From NCBI RefSeq assembly GCF_900107035.1, contig NZ_FNOJ01000007.1:83475-147474 (forward strand): 64,000 nt of DNA, given 5' to 3'. Below, piece after piece: positions 1-9,165 of the stretch. Made by a program: the position numbers and the translations under genes. The notes beneath the pieces were generated by a model. That model saw only the letters and a program-made list of their open reading frames with translations, was not told the DNA's origin and ran no database searches. Source of the stretch: Alicyclobacillus hesperidum. Lineage in GTDB: Bacteria > Bacillota > Bacilli > Alicyclobacillales > Alicyclobacillaceae. Position 1 is the stretch's first letter; each line of letters begins with the position of its first letter.

Positions 1-1115
1 TCATCGAGCAAAAATTGCACGACCGACAGTGTGTTCCGATTCAACAAACGTGCAAATGCCGTAGCGCCGTTCGCTCGAATGTATTCATCCGGATCCATGC
101 CATCTGGTATTCGCAACACGAGCGGTGAGATACCGACGCCCTCCAGAATGTCGATTGCCCGCACGGTCGCCTTGCGTCCCGCCTGGTCTCCGTCGTACGC
201 GATCACGACTTTATCACAGTCTGCCTTGAGCAGATGCGCCTGCTCCTCGGTCAACGACGTCCCCAAGGTCGCCACGCCATGTTCGATGCCCGCCTGCTGT
301 ACCGCAATGACGTCCATATAGCCTTCGAGCAACAGTGCCTGCTTCTCTTTGCGAATGGCCTTGCGCGCAAGATGGTAATGAAACAACAGCTGACTCTTGT
401 GGAACAGCTCATACTCGGGCGAGTTCAAGTACTTGGGCTTTACGCCTTCATCCATCGCTCTCCCGCCAAACGCGACAACCCGTCCTTTGCGGTCCGCAAT
501 CGGGATCATGACCCGTCCCCGAAAACGGTCGGTCACGGCCGACCCAAGTTCGACAGCCAAACCGCACTCGAGTAACTCCGATTCCGAGAAGCCTTTTCGT
601 TTCAAAAATGGAATCAGCACATTGCCGGGCTTGGGCGCAAAACCCAATTGATAAGACATGATGGTTGTTCGGGAAATTCCTCGCGAAAGCAAGTAATTCA
701 GGGCTTGCACACCAGCATCTGTATTCATTAGAATGTGGTTGAACACTTTTGCAGCCAGAGCATGAGCTTCGCGAAAGCGTTCCAACTTTGGATTCGATGC
801 AGTGCGCCCGACGCCAAAATGTGCAGGCAAAGCAATGCCCTGCCGCTCAGCGAGATAAGCAACAGCTTCAGCAAACGGCAAGCCCTCGATATCCATGATG
901 AAGCGAAATACGGTACCACCGGCTCCGCACCCAAAACAGTGATACATTTGTCGTTCAGGTGACACAGAAAATGAAGGAGTACGTTCGTTATGAAACGGAC
1001 AAAGTCCTGTCAAAGAGCGCCCGTTTTTTCGCAATTGGACATACTCGCTGACCACTTCCACGATGTCAACCTGTTGACGCAGCGACTCTAGGAACGAATC
1101 GGGTACGTTCACCAC
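1..1115 (-). CDS. dnaG: DNA primase DnaG (N-terminal 371 residues, C-terminus outside window)
   Basis: DnaG makes RNA primers for the replisome and works with DnaB helicase. Reading back from 1115 gives an open frame to the window edge. The CHC2 zinc finger is at about residues 40-64 (CPFH then CFGC), followed by the primase core and a Toprim domain with EGYMDV and DGDQAG, whose acidic residues bind metal. The frame is still open at base 1 (ending ..SVVQFLLD), so about 230 C-terminal residues, including the helicase-binding domain, lie outside. There are two adjacent GTG codons at 1115 and 1112 behind a GGGGGT ribosome-binding site; either could be used. In B. subtilis sigA follows dnaG, so sigA is expected just beyond the left edge. 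Identification is secure; only the start is uncertain. Confidence 0.96.
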   Translation of the reverse strand, partial: MVNVPDSFLESLRQQVDIVEVVSEYVQLRKNGRSLTGLCPFHNERTPSFSVSPERQMYHCFGCGAGGTVFRFIMDIEGLPFAEAVAYLAERQGIALPAHFGVGRTASNPKLERFREAHALAAKVFNHILMNTDAGVQALNYLLSRGISRTTIMSYQLGFAPKPGNVLIPFLKRKGFSESELLECGLAVELGSAVTDRFRGRVMIPIADRKGRVVAFGGRAMDEGVKPKYLNSPEYELFHKSQLLFHYHLARKAIRKEKQALLLEGYMDVIAVQQAGIEHGVATLGTSLTEEQAHLLKADCDKVVIAYDGDQAGRKATVRAIDILEGVGISPLVLRIPDGMDPDEYIRANGATAFARLLNRNTLSVVQFLLD

Positions 1116-1418
1116 GGCACCCCCAATTCGGTGCGACCGGAATTCGGTACGTCGAATGTTCCTTGCCTTACGGCTTATATACAGTTATTCTACAAAGTAA
1201 GACACTTTCCTCCTATCTGATCAAAGTTTATCGTTGCCAAACTGGATATCGGCAGGACACCTCTTTATGGCGCGACGAACGACGATGTCCGTTCGCGTTC
1301 AAGACAAACCTAGTATCGACGCATCGAGACAAATTTATCCTCTTGGATGTCCCGCAATCAGTGTATGGTTTGACAAATCCACTTATGTGTGCAATGTCAC
1401 CGATTTTCGCTTTTGTTA
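1116..1418. other. dnaG-recO intergenic region, no gene recognised
   Basis: About 300 bases between the recO stop and the dnaG start. Short open frames on both strands here show no family resemblance. In B. subtilis this interval holds glyQS, ccpN and yqfL, none of which is present. A minus-strand TAGAAT at about 1183-1178 could be a -10 box for dnaG, but no convincing -35 lies upstream, so I do not call a promoter. Confidence 0.5.
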
Positions 1419-2186
1419 TCAATCAAATCGCAAAGACTGGACAATTTGGTCAAGAACGTCTTTCGCTCGGCCATGCAAACCTGCAAACTCGCGCAGTTGA
1501 TGTGAAAGAATGGTGTCCAGTGCGCGCCGCGTCGGCGGTGAAACCTCAATTCGGCCCAATCGACGCACGTCCACTTCTGTAAACACCGAAAGCAAACGCC
1601 CAGTTCGCTCTGGAACGACAAATTCCGCGGTCCTGTCCATGTCACTTCTGCATACACCACAGACCAGACCGCCCTCTTTCAGATGATAGGCAATTGGCGG
1701 TACAAGCGGTTGTGTACAGCGGATGCACCGCCCCCAATCTGGGCTGGCGCCTAGCCAATTGCATATTTTCGCCTCGTACACGCGCGCCAGGAGATCAGGT
1801 GGTGTCTGATCGCGCAATTCCAGCGCAGCGAGCACCGCGCTGAATTGGTTGTACATAGCCGTCGGTGCATGCGGGCGCTCGGGCGTAGAAACAAGTGCGA
1901 GATCGCAAAAATAGGCGGCATACGCCGCCGCCTCGATATCCTCGTGCAGCCGTCGGCGGCTCGCCGTCAGCTGCACTTGTCGAATATCCCCCATCCCGTG
2001 ACCTTGATATAGGAAATAAGTTCCCTCTGCGCACAAGCGCGTTCCGGCCGCCAAGCGACTCTGCGGTTTCAGTGCGCCTTTGGCCATCGCCGACACGAGA
2101 CCGGACGGAGTCAACAGCGTGACGATGGCACTATGTTCCCCGTAACGAACTGTTTTGACGACCACCGCGTCCGTGTTGTACAGCAA
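1419..2186 (-). CDS. recO: DNA repair protein RecO
   Basis: RecO loads RecA onto SSB-coated single-stranded DNA together with RecR in recombinational repair. The 255-residue product has the N-terminal OB-fold beginning LYNTDAVVVKT, the usual RecO opening, and a four-cysteine zinc site in the C-terminal domain (CIRC at about 154-157, CGVC at about 176-179). I chose TTG at 2186 because GGAG sits five bases upstream and the protein then starts exactly like other RecO proteins; an upstream in-frame TTG at 2204 would add six residues. It is the last gene of the long yqfC-to-recO operon, 27 bases after yqzL. Confidence 0.93.
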   Translation of the reverse strand: MLYNTDAVVVKTVRYGEHSAIVTLLTPSGLVSAMAKGALKPQSRLAAGTRLCAEGTYFLYQGHGMGDIRQVQLTASRRRLHEDIEAAAYAAYFCDLALVSTPERPHAPTAMYNQFSAVLAALELRDQTPPDLLARVYEAKICNWLGASPDWGRCIRCTQPLVPPIAYHLKEGGLVCGVCRSDMDRTAEFVVPERTGRLLSVFTEVDVRRLGRIEVSPPTRRALDTILSHQLREFAGLHGRAKDVLDQIVQSLRFD

Positions 2187-2213
2187 CTCTTCTCCAACTC
2201 CCAAAACCGGCTG

Positions 2214-2369
2214 TCAAGATGGTGGGAAATGCGATTCCTCTTCGAGCTCGACGTCGTTCGCCGCACGAACGTCGTCGCCTGTGAGATCCGCCTGCTCGCA
2301 GGCGCGGTACAACAAATACGCGTCGATATCGCCTGTGAGCTCGAACATTTGCCACGTGATGTCACGCAA
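2214..2369 (-). CDS. yqzL: YqzL family small protein
   Basis: A 51-residue frame starting at TTG, nine bases after a GGAG ribosome-binding site, fills the gap between era and recO. The product opens RDITWQMFELTGDIDAYLLY and then has an acidic tail ending SHFPPS. The pattern W-x-x-F-x-x-TG-x-I-x-AYLLY is the signature of the YqzL family, and era-yqzL-recO is the order in B. subtilis. The function is unknown. Its size and TTG start make it easy to miss in automated annotation. Codon use resembles the neighbours. Confidence 0.85.
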   Translation of the reverse strand: MRDITWQMFELTGDIDAYLLYRACEQADLTGDDVRAANDVELEEESHFPPS

Positions 2370-2462
2370 CAGGATCGTCTCCTTTCAAGCTCTCCTGGGC
2401 TGCATTTCCGAACGCTTTTAGTCTTCCGCGCAGGCCGCCTGCTATACCCTGTGAACTGGTCC

Positions 2463-3356
2463 TCAGACGTCCCCGTCAAAACCAAATTGGCGCAGTAACG
2501 CCGGGCGGTTGCGCCAATCGCGCTTGACTTTCACCCACAACTCGAGATAGATCCGATTCCCAAGTAAGCCTTCGAGTTCGCGTCTGGCCATTTCGCCTAC
2601 GCGCTTTAACATTTGACCCTGTTTCCCAATCAAAATGCCCTTTTGACTATCTCGTTCCGTGTAAATGGTCGCATGCACATGCAGGGTATCTGACGCCCGT
2701 CGTTCCATGTGCTCAATCGCCACCATGACCGAGTGCGGCACTTCCTCGCGCGTCAACATCAATACCTTTTCACGGACGATCTCGCTGATGATAAAACTTT
2801 CCGGGTAATCTGTGACCATATCGTCCGGGTAGTATTTGGGCCCCTCTGGCAGGCGTTCCTCAATCAAGCTCGCGAGCAGATCCGTTTGCTCTTGCCGCAA
2901 AGCTGAGACCGGTACATACTCATCAAAGGAACGCAAGGCCTGAAAAGCTGCAATCCGCTCGAGAATCAGTCCCTTGTCGACTGCGTCCGTCTTGTTGATC
3001 ACGAGAAAAACCGGTGTGCGCACGCCTTCCAACTGTTTGATGATCTCCTGTTCTGCCGCGTGCACGGGCGACGTGACGTCGACGACAAACAAGATTAGAT
3101 CCACTTCGCCCAACGTCTGCAAAGCCATATCTACCATCACTTCACCGAGACGGTGATGCGGCGTATGCACGCCTGGGGTATCAATAAAGATCATCTGCGC
3201 GGTTTCTGTCGTGCGCACGCCTCGAATACGATTGCGCGTCGTCTGCGGCCGATTCGACATAATGGCAATCTTCTGACCAACCAGTGCGTTTAGCAAGGTC
3301 GATTTGCCGACATTGGGTCGGCCTACAATCGCGACAAATCCCGACTTAAACGCCAT
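2463..3356 (-). CDS. era: GTPase Era
   Basis: Era is an essential GTPase that binds the 3' end of 16S rRNA and assists 30S assembly. The 297-residue product has G1 GRPNVGKST (about 12-20), the G3 DTPG (about 59), G4 NKTD (about 121-124) and a C-terminal KH domain with the GKQG loop. I prefer the second ATG (3356) because the AAAGGGGG ribosome-binding site directly abuts the first ATG at 3362 and lies six bases from the second. The start overlaps the end of dgkA, implying translational coupling. The cdd gene that separates dgkA and era in B. subtilis is absent. Confidence 0.97.
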   Translation of the reverse strand: MAFKSGFVAIVGRPNVGKSTLLNALVGQKIAIMSNRPQTTRNRIRGVRTTETAQMIFIDTPGVHTPHHRLGEVMVDMALQTLGEVDLILFVVDVTSPVHAAEQEIIKQLEGVRTPVFLVINKTDAVDKGLILERIAAFQALRSFDEYVPVSALRQEQTDLLASLIEERLPEGPKYYPDDMVTDYPESFIISEIVREKVLMLTREEVPHSVMVAIEHMERRASDTLHVHATIYTERDSQKGILIGKQGQMLKRVGEMARRELEGLLGNRIYLELWVKVKRDWRNRPALLRQFGFDGDV

Positions 3357-3912
3357 GTTCATCCCCCTTTCGCCTGCGTTTGATCACAGTTCGCTGACGA
3401 TATGGCCAACAACGAAACGCCCAGACGACAATCAATCCAGCGACCACCATCCCTGCACCCGCTGGATGATGCCCCGTAAACAACCAAAAGTGCCAGGGCC
3501 ACAAGCTTTCCACCAACCAGATGGCCAACGCGATCGCGCCCAGAGACACGCATGTCACCGCTCCGGATGCGACGTCTTTCGCAACCCCTGCGACGACATG
3601 GTGCTGCCACTGCGATGCGATGTCGACGGCCAATTCGATGGCAGTATTGAACAACTCAGCGGCGAAAACACACATGGCGACGAACATCGTCAGGGCGACA
3701 TCGCGCAAGGGCGGCCGCAACACGAGTTCGACAGCGCACAGCACGGTAAACAACCAGACATCGCGCTTGACGTTCTGTTCCGTGTGAAACGCGTACACCA
3801 CACCCTGCAAACTGTACGCAACAGCCCGCGCAAATGGCTGCACGGCTTGCAACTCCGAATCGTGATGGTTGACTTCGTCCTCGCGCACGTCAATCGCCCC
3901 AATCTTTATCAA
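3346..3912 (-). CDS. dgkA: diacylglycerol/undecaprenol kinase DgkA family, with C-terminal extension
   Basis: An integral membrane lipid kinase; in Gram-positive bacteria this family phosphorylates undecaprenol to recycle the cell-wall carrier. The core shows AELFNTAIE and the downstream AKDVASGAV motif on the cytoplasmic face of the transmembrane bundle. At up to 188 residues it is longer than the usual 120-140: there are about 45 extra C-terminal residues including a further hydrophobic segment and a basic tail (RQRTVIKRRRKG). The start is uncertain: TTG at 3912 overlaps the ybeY stop by four bases but has a poor ribosome-binding site, and homologues begin nearer residue 15-25. The end overlaps era. 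Confidence 0.88.
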   Translation of the reverse strand: MIKIGAIDVREDEVNHHDSELQAVQPFARAVAYSLQGVVYAFHTEQNVKRDVWLFTVLCAVELVLRPPLRDVALTMFVAMCVFAAELFNTAIELAVDIASQWQHHVVAGVAKDVASGAVTCVSLGAIALAIWLVESLWPWHFWLFTGHHPAGAGMVVAGLIVVWAFRCWPYRQRTVIKRRRKGDEHGV

Positions 3913-4391
3913 CCGCGCGACAAACCGATGCCCTGCAGGATCTCTTCCTGCAGCGCAAACATTTCGCGTTCTTCCTCTGGTTCAGCGTGATCGTAACCGT
4001 TCAAGTGAAGAAAACCATGAACCAGTAAAAACGCCATCTCGCGTTCCAAAGAGTGGCCGTACGATTCGGCCTGCACTTTCGCCGTGTCGACGCTGACGAC
4101 GATGTCGCCTAGCACAGGCAATTCGCCCTCAGGCTGCGGCGTTTCTTCGCCCTCGAGCATCGCAAACGATAGCACATCGGTCGGCCTGTCCACCTGGCGA
4201 TATGTTCTGTTGAGCTCGTGAATCGTTTCATCGTCGACGAACAGTACGGATACCTCGCCTTCAATATCCAAGCGGTTGGCTGCTGCCTCCAGTACCCGTT
4301 GTACGAACGACTGCGGATCCTTCCCAGCCTCCGACCAAGGCCAGTCGACCTCGCATTCGACGCCTACGGCAAGGCGATGTTCCGCCGTCAT
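3909..4391 (-). CDS. ybeY: endoribonuclease YbeY (rRNA maturation)
   Basis: YbeY is a zinc-dependent single-strand endoribonuclease involved in 16S rRNA 3' maturation and ribosome quality control. The 160-residue protein carries the diagnostic HGFLHLNGYDH motif with zinc ligands H125, H129 and H135, and RPTDVLSFAM upstream. Its ATG overlaps the pgpH stop as ATGA, and its stop overlaps the dgkA start, so the three genes are probably translationally coupled. Length is normal for the family. Confidence 0.96.
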   Translation of the reverse strand: MTAEHRLAVGVECEVDWPWSEAGKDPQSFVQRVLEAAANRLDIEGEVSVLFVDDETIHELNRTYRQVDRPTDVLSFAMLEGEETPQPEGELPVLGDIVVSVDTAKVQAESYGHSLEREMAFLLVHGFLHLNGYDHAEPEEEREMFALQEEILQGIGLSRG

Positions 4392-6511
4392 TTAGCCACT
4401 TCCTTCCGCAGTTTATCGATATCCGGATACTCGATCCGGGAGTGGTAAATACCTTTGAGCGTCTTCATGAAGGCACCGACCATCGCGTCGAGATCCTGCA
4501 GCGTTAGGTCGCACTCGTCCAACTGTCCGTCCTGCAGACGATCCCGAATGATCTTGCGAATGACGCCTTCCACCCGATTCGGCGTGGGACGCGCCATGCT
4601 CCGCACCGCCGCTTCCACAGCGTCACAAATCATAATAATGGCGCACTCACGCGTCTTGGGCTTGGGACCAGGGTAGCGAAAATCGTCCACCTTCACGGTA
4701 CCGTTCTTATCTTGCTCTTTCGCTTTGTTAAAAAAGTACCACAAAATGGTCGTCCCGTGATGGGTCGCACAAATATCCTGAATGGGCTTTGGCAAGCCCG
4801 CCTGTTTAAGCATCTCGAGACCGTCGCTGACATGCGATGTAATAATCAAATGACTTAGACTGGGTGCCACTTTTTCGTGTGGGTTGTCTTTCGTCATCTG
4901 GTTTTCAACAAAAAACATCGGCCGCTTTGTTTTGCCAACGTCATGGTAATAGGCGCCAACCCGACAAAGAAGCGGATCCGCCCCGACTAACTCCGCGGCG
5001 GCCTCGGCCAAATTGCCAACAATCAAACTGTGATGGTATGTTCCAGGTGCCTCAAGCAACACCTTGCGCAACAAGGGATGATTCGGGTTGGATAATTCAA
5101 GCAAACGAATAGGGGTCAACAGCCCGAACGCCGATTCAAAAAACGGCAGTATACCCATGGCTAAGATTGCCGCGAAAATACCATTGAGGGCGGCTAGACC
5201 GACGTGCAGCGAAAGCGAGTGCAGATCCGCGCTCCGATTGGCCTGCAACAAATACAGTGCAAGCACCGAGCCGATATTCATCAACGACACGAAAAATCCG
5301 GCCCGCATGAACGTTCCGCGGCTCGTCACGCGAGCCACGCTGTACGCGCCGACAAGTGAACCCACAAATCCATAGAAGACAAAGTCGTAGTTAAAATTCA
5401 GGGCTGCCCCCAACAAAAACGAGAAATAGAAGGATGCCACCACCGCCAGAGACGAATCCATCATGACGGTAATCAGCATCGCTCCCAAAGATATAGGCAA
5501 CAGATAGGCAATCGAATTTGGCCCGCCAGCCGCGATGATCCACTTCGTCACCGAAATCAGAATCGACATAAGCACAAAAACTAAGCCGAGAATACCAAGG
5601 AGCAAGTTATCGACTCGCCGGCGCGGCGCCCGCCTTTCGACATAGGCGGCGAGCATCCCCACAGATAGGGCGACAAACAGCGCAAATCCAATGGCAATAC
5701 CGACGCTTGGATATGAAGAATAAAGCCCAACATCGCGCAACTTGCTAATGACATCCTGGGTGACAATGCCGTTTTTGGCGACGATAATATCGCCTGCGTG
5801 TATCAATACAGGTTGTACAGACAATGCCGCCTGTTGCCGGGCCGCTGCAGTCGCCTGTGCCTGATAGATCATATTGGGTTTGAGAACACTGACTGCAACA
5901 TTTTGTACAATCAACGCGTCGTCGTGATCGAGACCCAGGTTGAGATTCAAGATCTGTCGATCCACGAGCAAGGTTGCTTGCTGCATCGACTCTTGATAAA
6001 ACGGCGCGTCGAGGATTTCCTCGACCACTCGCTCCGTGTCGCGCTCGAGAACCGTCATTTGCGCAGGCGTACGCGTGAGCAAACGCACCAACGTCGCCTG
6101 GCTCACCCCTGCCGGGGCGGCACTGCGCACGTTTTTGAGCTTGTCCGCGTCGGACAGCGACGAATCCGATGCGGCCTGCATCGCCGCCGCATAGAGGATA
6201 TCGACGCGATTGACCGCCTGCGTCAAGACCGCGGGCGATTGCGCATATTGCTTGGGAACCTTGCTTTCCGCCGCTTCTTTTTCAGCTTCGGTTGCCGCCG
6301 TATCCACAGTCGTCGTCGGCGATACGATAGTCGTGGGACTCGTCTGCCCGACGGTGAAATGATATCGTGGCGGCAAAATGCTGCCGACGAGAATCGCAAA
6401 CATGGAGAGACCGAGTCCGACGTATATCCATGTGCGGATCCGGTGGTTCTGCCGGAACTTTTCATCGTCGAGAAACTGGCGAATGGCCTGTCCCCATCCT
6501 GAAAAGACCAT
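4388..6511 (-). CDS. pgpH: 7TM-HD domain cyclic-di-AMP phosphodiesterase PgpH
   Basis: A 707-residue membrane protein of the YqfF/PgpH family, which hydrolyses the second messenger c-di-AMP. It has an N-terminal transmembrane helix (about 25-45), a long extracytoplasmic 7TMR-HDED domain, seven membrane helices (about 270-470) and a cytoplasmic HD domain. The metal ligands are visible as YHHS at about 492-495 and YYHDVGK with H523-D524. GGAG eight bases before the ATG supports the start. It follows phoH as in B. subtilis and overlaps ybeY by four bases. Confidence 0.95.
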   Translation of the reverse strand: MVFSGWGQAIRQFLDDEKFRQNHRIRTWIYVGLGLSMFAILVGSILPPRYHFTVGQTSPTTIVSPTTTVDTAATEAEKEAAESKVPKQYAQSPAVLTQAVNRVDILYAAAMQAASDSSLSDADKLKNVRSAAPAGVSQATLVRLLTRTPAQMTVLERDTERVVEEILDAPFYQESMQQATLLVDRQILNLNLGLDHDDALIVQNVAVSVLKPNMIYQAQATAAARQQAALSVQPVLIHAGDIIVAKNGIVTQDVISKLRDVGLYSSYPSVGIAIGFALFVALSVGMLAAYVERRAPRRRVDNLLLGILGLVFVLMSILISVTKWIIAAGGPNSIAYLLPISLGAMLITVMMDSSLAVVASFYFSFLLGAALNFNYDFVFYGFVGSLVGAYSVARVTSRGTFMRAGFFVSLMNIGSVLALYLLQANRSADLHSLSLHVGLAALNGIFAAILAMGILPFFESAFGLLTPIRLLELSNPNHPLLRKVLLEAPGTYHHSLIVGNLAEAAAELVGADPLLCRVGAYYHDVGKTKRPMFFVENQMTKDNPHEKVAPSLSHLIITSHVSDGLEMLKQAGLPKPIQDICATHHGTTILWYFFNKAKEQDKNGTVKVDDFRYPGPKPKTRECAIIMICDAVEAAVRSMARPTPNRVEGVIRKIIRDRLQDGQLDECDLTLQDLDAMVGAFMKTLKGIYHSRIEYPDIDKLRKEVAK

Positions 6512-6572
6512 ACCATGTGCTCCTTAGATGTGAACTGTCGCGGCGGGTTGCTGCCGCCGGGCATACGGCGGC

Positions 6573-7544
6573 TCAGCTATTCGCGCTCTGCTCCGCGGCG
6601 TACGCATCGATAATCTTTTGTACAAGATGATGGCGTACGACATCGCTTGCCGAAAATGTGTGAAATGCAATTCCAGAAATACCCGTAAGTACTTTTTGTG
6701 CATGCAGTAAACCCGACTGCTTGCCAACAGGCAAATCGACCTGTGTGACGTCTCCGGTAATCACCATCTTCGAATGAAAGCCCAGCCGCGTCAAGAACAT
6801 CTTCATCTGCTCGACGGTCGTGTTCTGCGCCTCATCGAGAATGACATAGCTATCCTCCAACGTGCGTCCACGCATGTAGGCGAGCGGGGCAATCTCGATG
6901 TTCCCTCGTTCCAGCGCACGCTGTACTTGCTCCAGTCCATAAATATCGTACAGAGCATCATAAAGCGGACGCAGGTACGGGTCGACCTTCTCCTGCAAAT
7001 CACCAGGCAGAAAGCCCAGTTTTTCGCCCGCTTCGACAGCCGGACGCGTGAGGACAATACGCTTGACTTCGCCGCGTTTCAGTGCCATCACAGCCATAGC
7101 CACCGCCAGATAGGTCTTGCCCGTCCCTGCGGGACCTACGCCAAAGACAATATCGTTTTTCTGGATGGCATCGACATAGCGGCGTTGGCCCAGGGTTTTG
7201 ACGCGGATGGCTTTACCTTTAAACGTGACGCCAATCTCCGTCGTATACACATCGACGACACTGTCCAACTCATCCGCATTTGCCATTTGAATGATGTATC
7301 GATAATCTGCCTCACCCAATTGCATACCGTGGCGAACGAGAGTCGTGACCGTGCTGCAAATTGCCTGCAAACGCGCCACTTCATCGTCTGCACCTGCAAA
7401 CGCAACCTCCGTGCCCCGGGCTATGACCTTCGCCGAGGACGTCTGACTGAGCAAGTGGATGAGCAAATCGTTTGGCCCGAGAACTTTCACTGCTTCTTCA
7501 TTTGTCGCAAATACCCATTTCTTCGTCGCTGTCTGCTCGGTCAA
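6573..7544 (-). CDS. phoH: PhoH-like ATPase
   Basis: A 323-residue cytoplasmic P-loop ATPase of the PhoH family, which is related to superfamily I helicase cores and linked to RNA metabolism. Walker A is GPAGTGKT (137-144) and Walker B ILDEAQN (about 235-241); an N-terminal KH-like region precedes them. The predicted start is a TTG at 7544 with only a weak GGGGG upstream, so the N-terminus is approximate. It lies between yqfD and pgpH in the conserved operon. Confidence 0.95.
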   Translation of the reverse strand: MTEQTATKKWVFATNEEAVKVLGPNDLLIHLLSQTSSAKVIARGTEVAFAGADDEVARLQAICSTVTTLVRHGMQLGEADYRYIIQMANADELDSVVDVYTTEIGVTFKGKAIRVKTLGQRRYVDAIQKNDIVFGVGPAGTGKTYLAVAMAVMALKRGEVKRIVLTRPAVEAGEKLGFLPGDLQEKVDPYLRPLYDALYDIYGLEQVQRALERGNIEIAPLAYMRGRTLEDSYVILDEAQNTTVEQMKMFLTRLGFHSKMVITGDVTQVDLPVGKQSGLLHAQKVLTGISGIAFHTFSASDVVRHHLVQKIIDAYAAEQSANS

Positions 7545-7564
7545 CCGTCAACCAACCCCCGTCT

Positions 7565-8785
7565 TCAGCCTTGCGTTTGCGATGTGCTATTGCTCAATTC
7601 CGGCGCTGGTGCAGGTATGGACGCCGGTGCACCAATATCCTGTTCGACCCGTGTCAATATGGTCTCGTATAGAGTACCACGCTCGACTCGTTCGTGTAAA
7701 ACAGACTGCCCTAGGACGCGGCTATCTCCACCAGCTTGTGTTGCCACGTCGCGCTGTGCAGCGAGAAGTGCCTTCTCCTTGGCTCCATCCACCGACTGAA
7801 TGATGGCGGATGGAGACGCCTCATAAAGCGTGGCACGCTGCCACTGAACCGGCAGTACAAATTGCCCAATGTGCCAGTCTGTCCCCTCATCACGCTCGTA
7901 GACTGCCGCAAACTGTGGCTCCTTAAAGCCCCATACACGCAACCGCCAGGAGCCCAAGTACAGATAATCGCGGGTAGCCGTTTCCCCTGTTAAGCCCTGT
8001 TGGATCATCGTGAGCGGAATCGTGACATTCGATGTATACCAAACTTCACCCAACACTTTCCCTGACGCTGGCACATTGGGTTCGCCTTCGGCCAGAACGC
8101 CCGAAATCAGCACTTGGCCTGGGCGCACAAATTGATTGGGCTTAACCATGGGGCGTCCACGCGTAGCCTGCACGTTGAGGATGACAGCTGGACGAGCCGC
8201 GACGATGTTGTGCGGTTGTTCAGCAGCCGCCCGCGCACCTTCAATCTTGGGAATCGCACGGATGGTCGTGACAGACCCGGTTGTTTGAACGCCGATCCAG
8301 ACAAAGTTGTTTGCGTGCTTGAGCATCTCTTCAGCAAGGACAGCCGGATCTGCGAGGCGTGATCGCCATTGACCGACATACAGGCCGGCGTCGTGTGCGG
8401 CGGCTCGCAATTCGGCCACGCCGTCCTCATCCGTGGCCCCTTGGATGTCGATCCGCCAAATGACCGACGACATGGCGTACATCGCACAGACGAACGCCAT
8501 GGCGCCGATTGCGAAAGCCTTGCGACGCCATAGCCGACGGCGCCAGAAAGGTGCACCGTGGCGCGCCTCAATGCGAAACTTGACACGATGCTGTCGGCAC
8601 ACTTGATAAACCGTTGGAAACGCACGCAGGCTCACCGTAACGACGGCATAATCTCGCCGTACCCGTACGTTGCGCAACGTGATGCCGCGCCGCTGTAGGG
8701 CCGCAATACAAGCGCTTAAGTCGCCGCCGCGCAGCGCGAGCGTCAACGAGCCGTACCAGACCAACTGAATCGGCGTCTCGCTCAT
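7565..8785 (-). CDS. yqfD: sporulation protein YqfD
   Basis: A 406-residue protein of the YqfD family, a membrane protein made in the mother cell under sigma-E in B. subtilis and required for efficient sporulation. The N-terminal 90 residues are basic and cytoplasmic, a hydrophobic helix (KAFAIGAMAFVCAMYAMSSV, about 88-108) anchors the protein, and the rest is an extracytoplasmic domain. Its start overlaps the yqfC stop by four bases, so the two are co-translated, as is typical of this pair. Confidence 0.92.
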   Translation of the reverse strand: MSETPIQLVWYGSLTLALRGGDLSACIAALQRRGITLRNVRVRRDYAVVTVSLRAFPTVYQVCRQHRVKFRIEARHGAPFWRRRLWRRKAFAIGAMAFVCAMYAMSSVIWRIDIQGATDEDGVAELRAAAHDAGLYVGQWRSRLADPAVLAEEMLKHANNFVWIGVQTTGSVTTIRAIPKIEGARAAAEQPHNIVAARPAVILNVQATRGRPMVKPNQFVRPGQVLISGVLAEGEPNVPASGKVLGEVWYTSNVTIPLTMIQQGLTGETATRDYLYLGSWRLRVWGFKEPQFAAVYERDEGTDWHIGQFVLPVQWQRATLYEASPSAIIQSVDGAKEKALLAAQRDVATQAGGDSRVLGQSVLHERVERGTLYETILTRVEQDIGAPASIPAPAPELSNSTSQTQG

Positions 8786-9078
8786 GAGCCAAGGCCCCCT
8801 TGCGACTGATACTCAATTTGCACAACGCGTCCCGTCACGTGAATCTCGTGCTCCGTGACTAGCGTCACTTCAAAGTCATGACCGCGCACCCATAGCGTTT
8901 GTCCACCGAGATCGACCGCGATCGACGAATCGCCAACCTCGATCAGCCCTTCGGCGCCCTCGACGATCACCTGCGATCCGCCGATGCATGTGACGCGCGG
9001 CACGTTCAACAGCGCGTCGGCAGGCAGATTGAGCACTTCACTGGCGCGCTTGCGAATCCGCGTCTTCCATCCTGGCAT
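8782..9078 (-). CDS. yqfC: sporulation protein YqfC
   Basis: A 98-residue protein of the YqfC family, found with YqfD in endospore formers and probably acting at the forespore surface. It resembles the YabP/YqfC domain, with the LPADALLNVPRVTCIG segment near the N-terminus. I chose ATG at 9078 because AGGGGAGGAG lies six bases before it; the upstream ATG at 9099 would place that ribosome-binding site inside the coding region. It begins the operon that runs to recO. Confidence 0.92.
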   Translation of the reverse strand: MPGWKTRIRKRASEVLNLPADALLNVPRVTCIGGSQVIVEGAEGLIEVGDSSIAVDLGGQTLWVRGHDFEVTLVTEHEIHVTGRVVQIEYQSQGGLGS

Positions 9079-9121
9079 GGCCAACTCCTCCCCTTGCATG
9101 ACTATGCTCGTCTCGGGGGGG

Positions 9122-9151
9122 CTAATACCTGGAACTGCGACCTCTTGTCAG
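9122..9151 (-). promoter_or_regulatory. possible sigma-A promoter for the yqfC-recO operon
   Basis: On the minus strand CTGACA (9151-9146) and TATTAG (9127-9122) are separated by 18 bases, about 45 bases upstream of the yqfC start. The match is fair rather than strong. A sigma-E site would also be expected for yqfCD, and a CATAGTCA close to the start could be one, but it fits poorly. Confidence 0.35.
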
Positions 9152-9165
9152 AGAACGATGCCAAC

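Noticed and set aside
1163..1582. 139-residue plus-strand frame near the dnaG-recO gap
   Set aside because: Overlaps the recO end and the gap; no ribosome-binding site and no family similarity that I can see.
3304..3990. 228-residue plus-strand open frame opposite era, dgkA and ybeY
   Set aside because: It is antisense to three well-supported genes, has no ribosome-binding site and is rich in His/Arg/Pro, as expected for a shadow frame in GC-rich DNA.
6774..7799. 341-residue plus-strand frame
   Set aside because: Antisense to phoH, whose motifs are intact.
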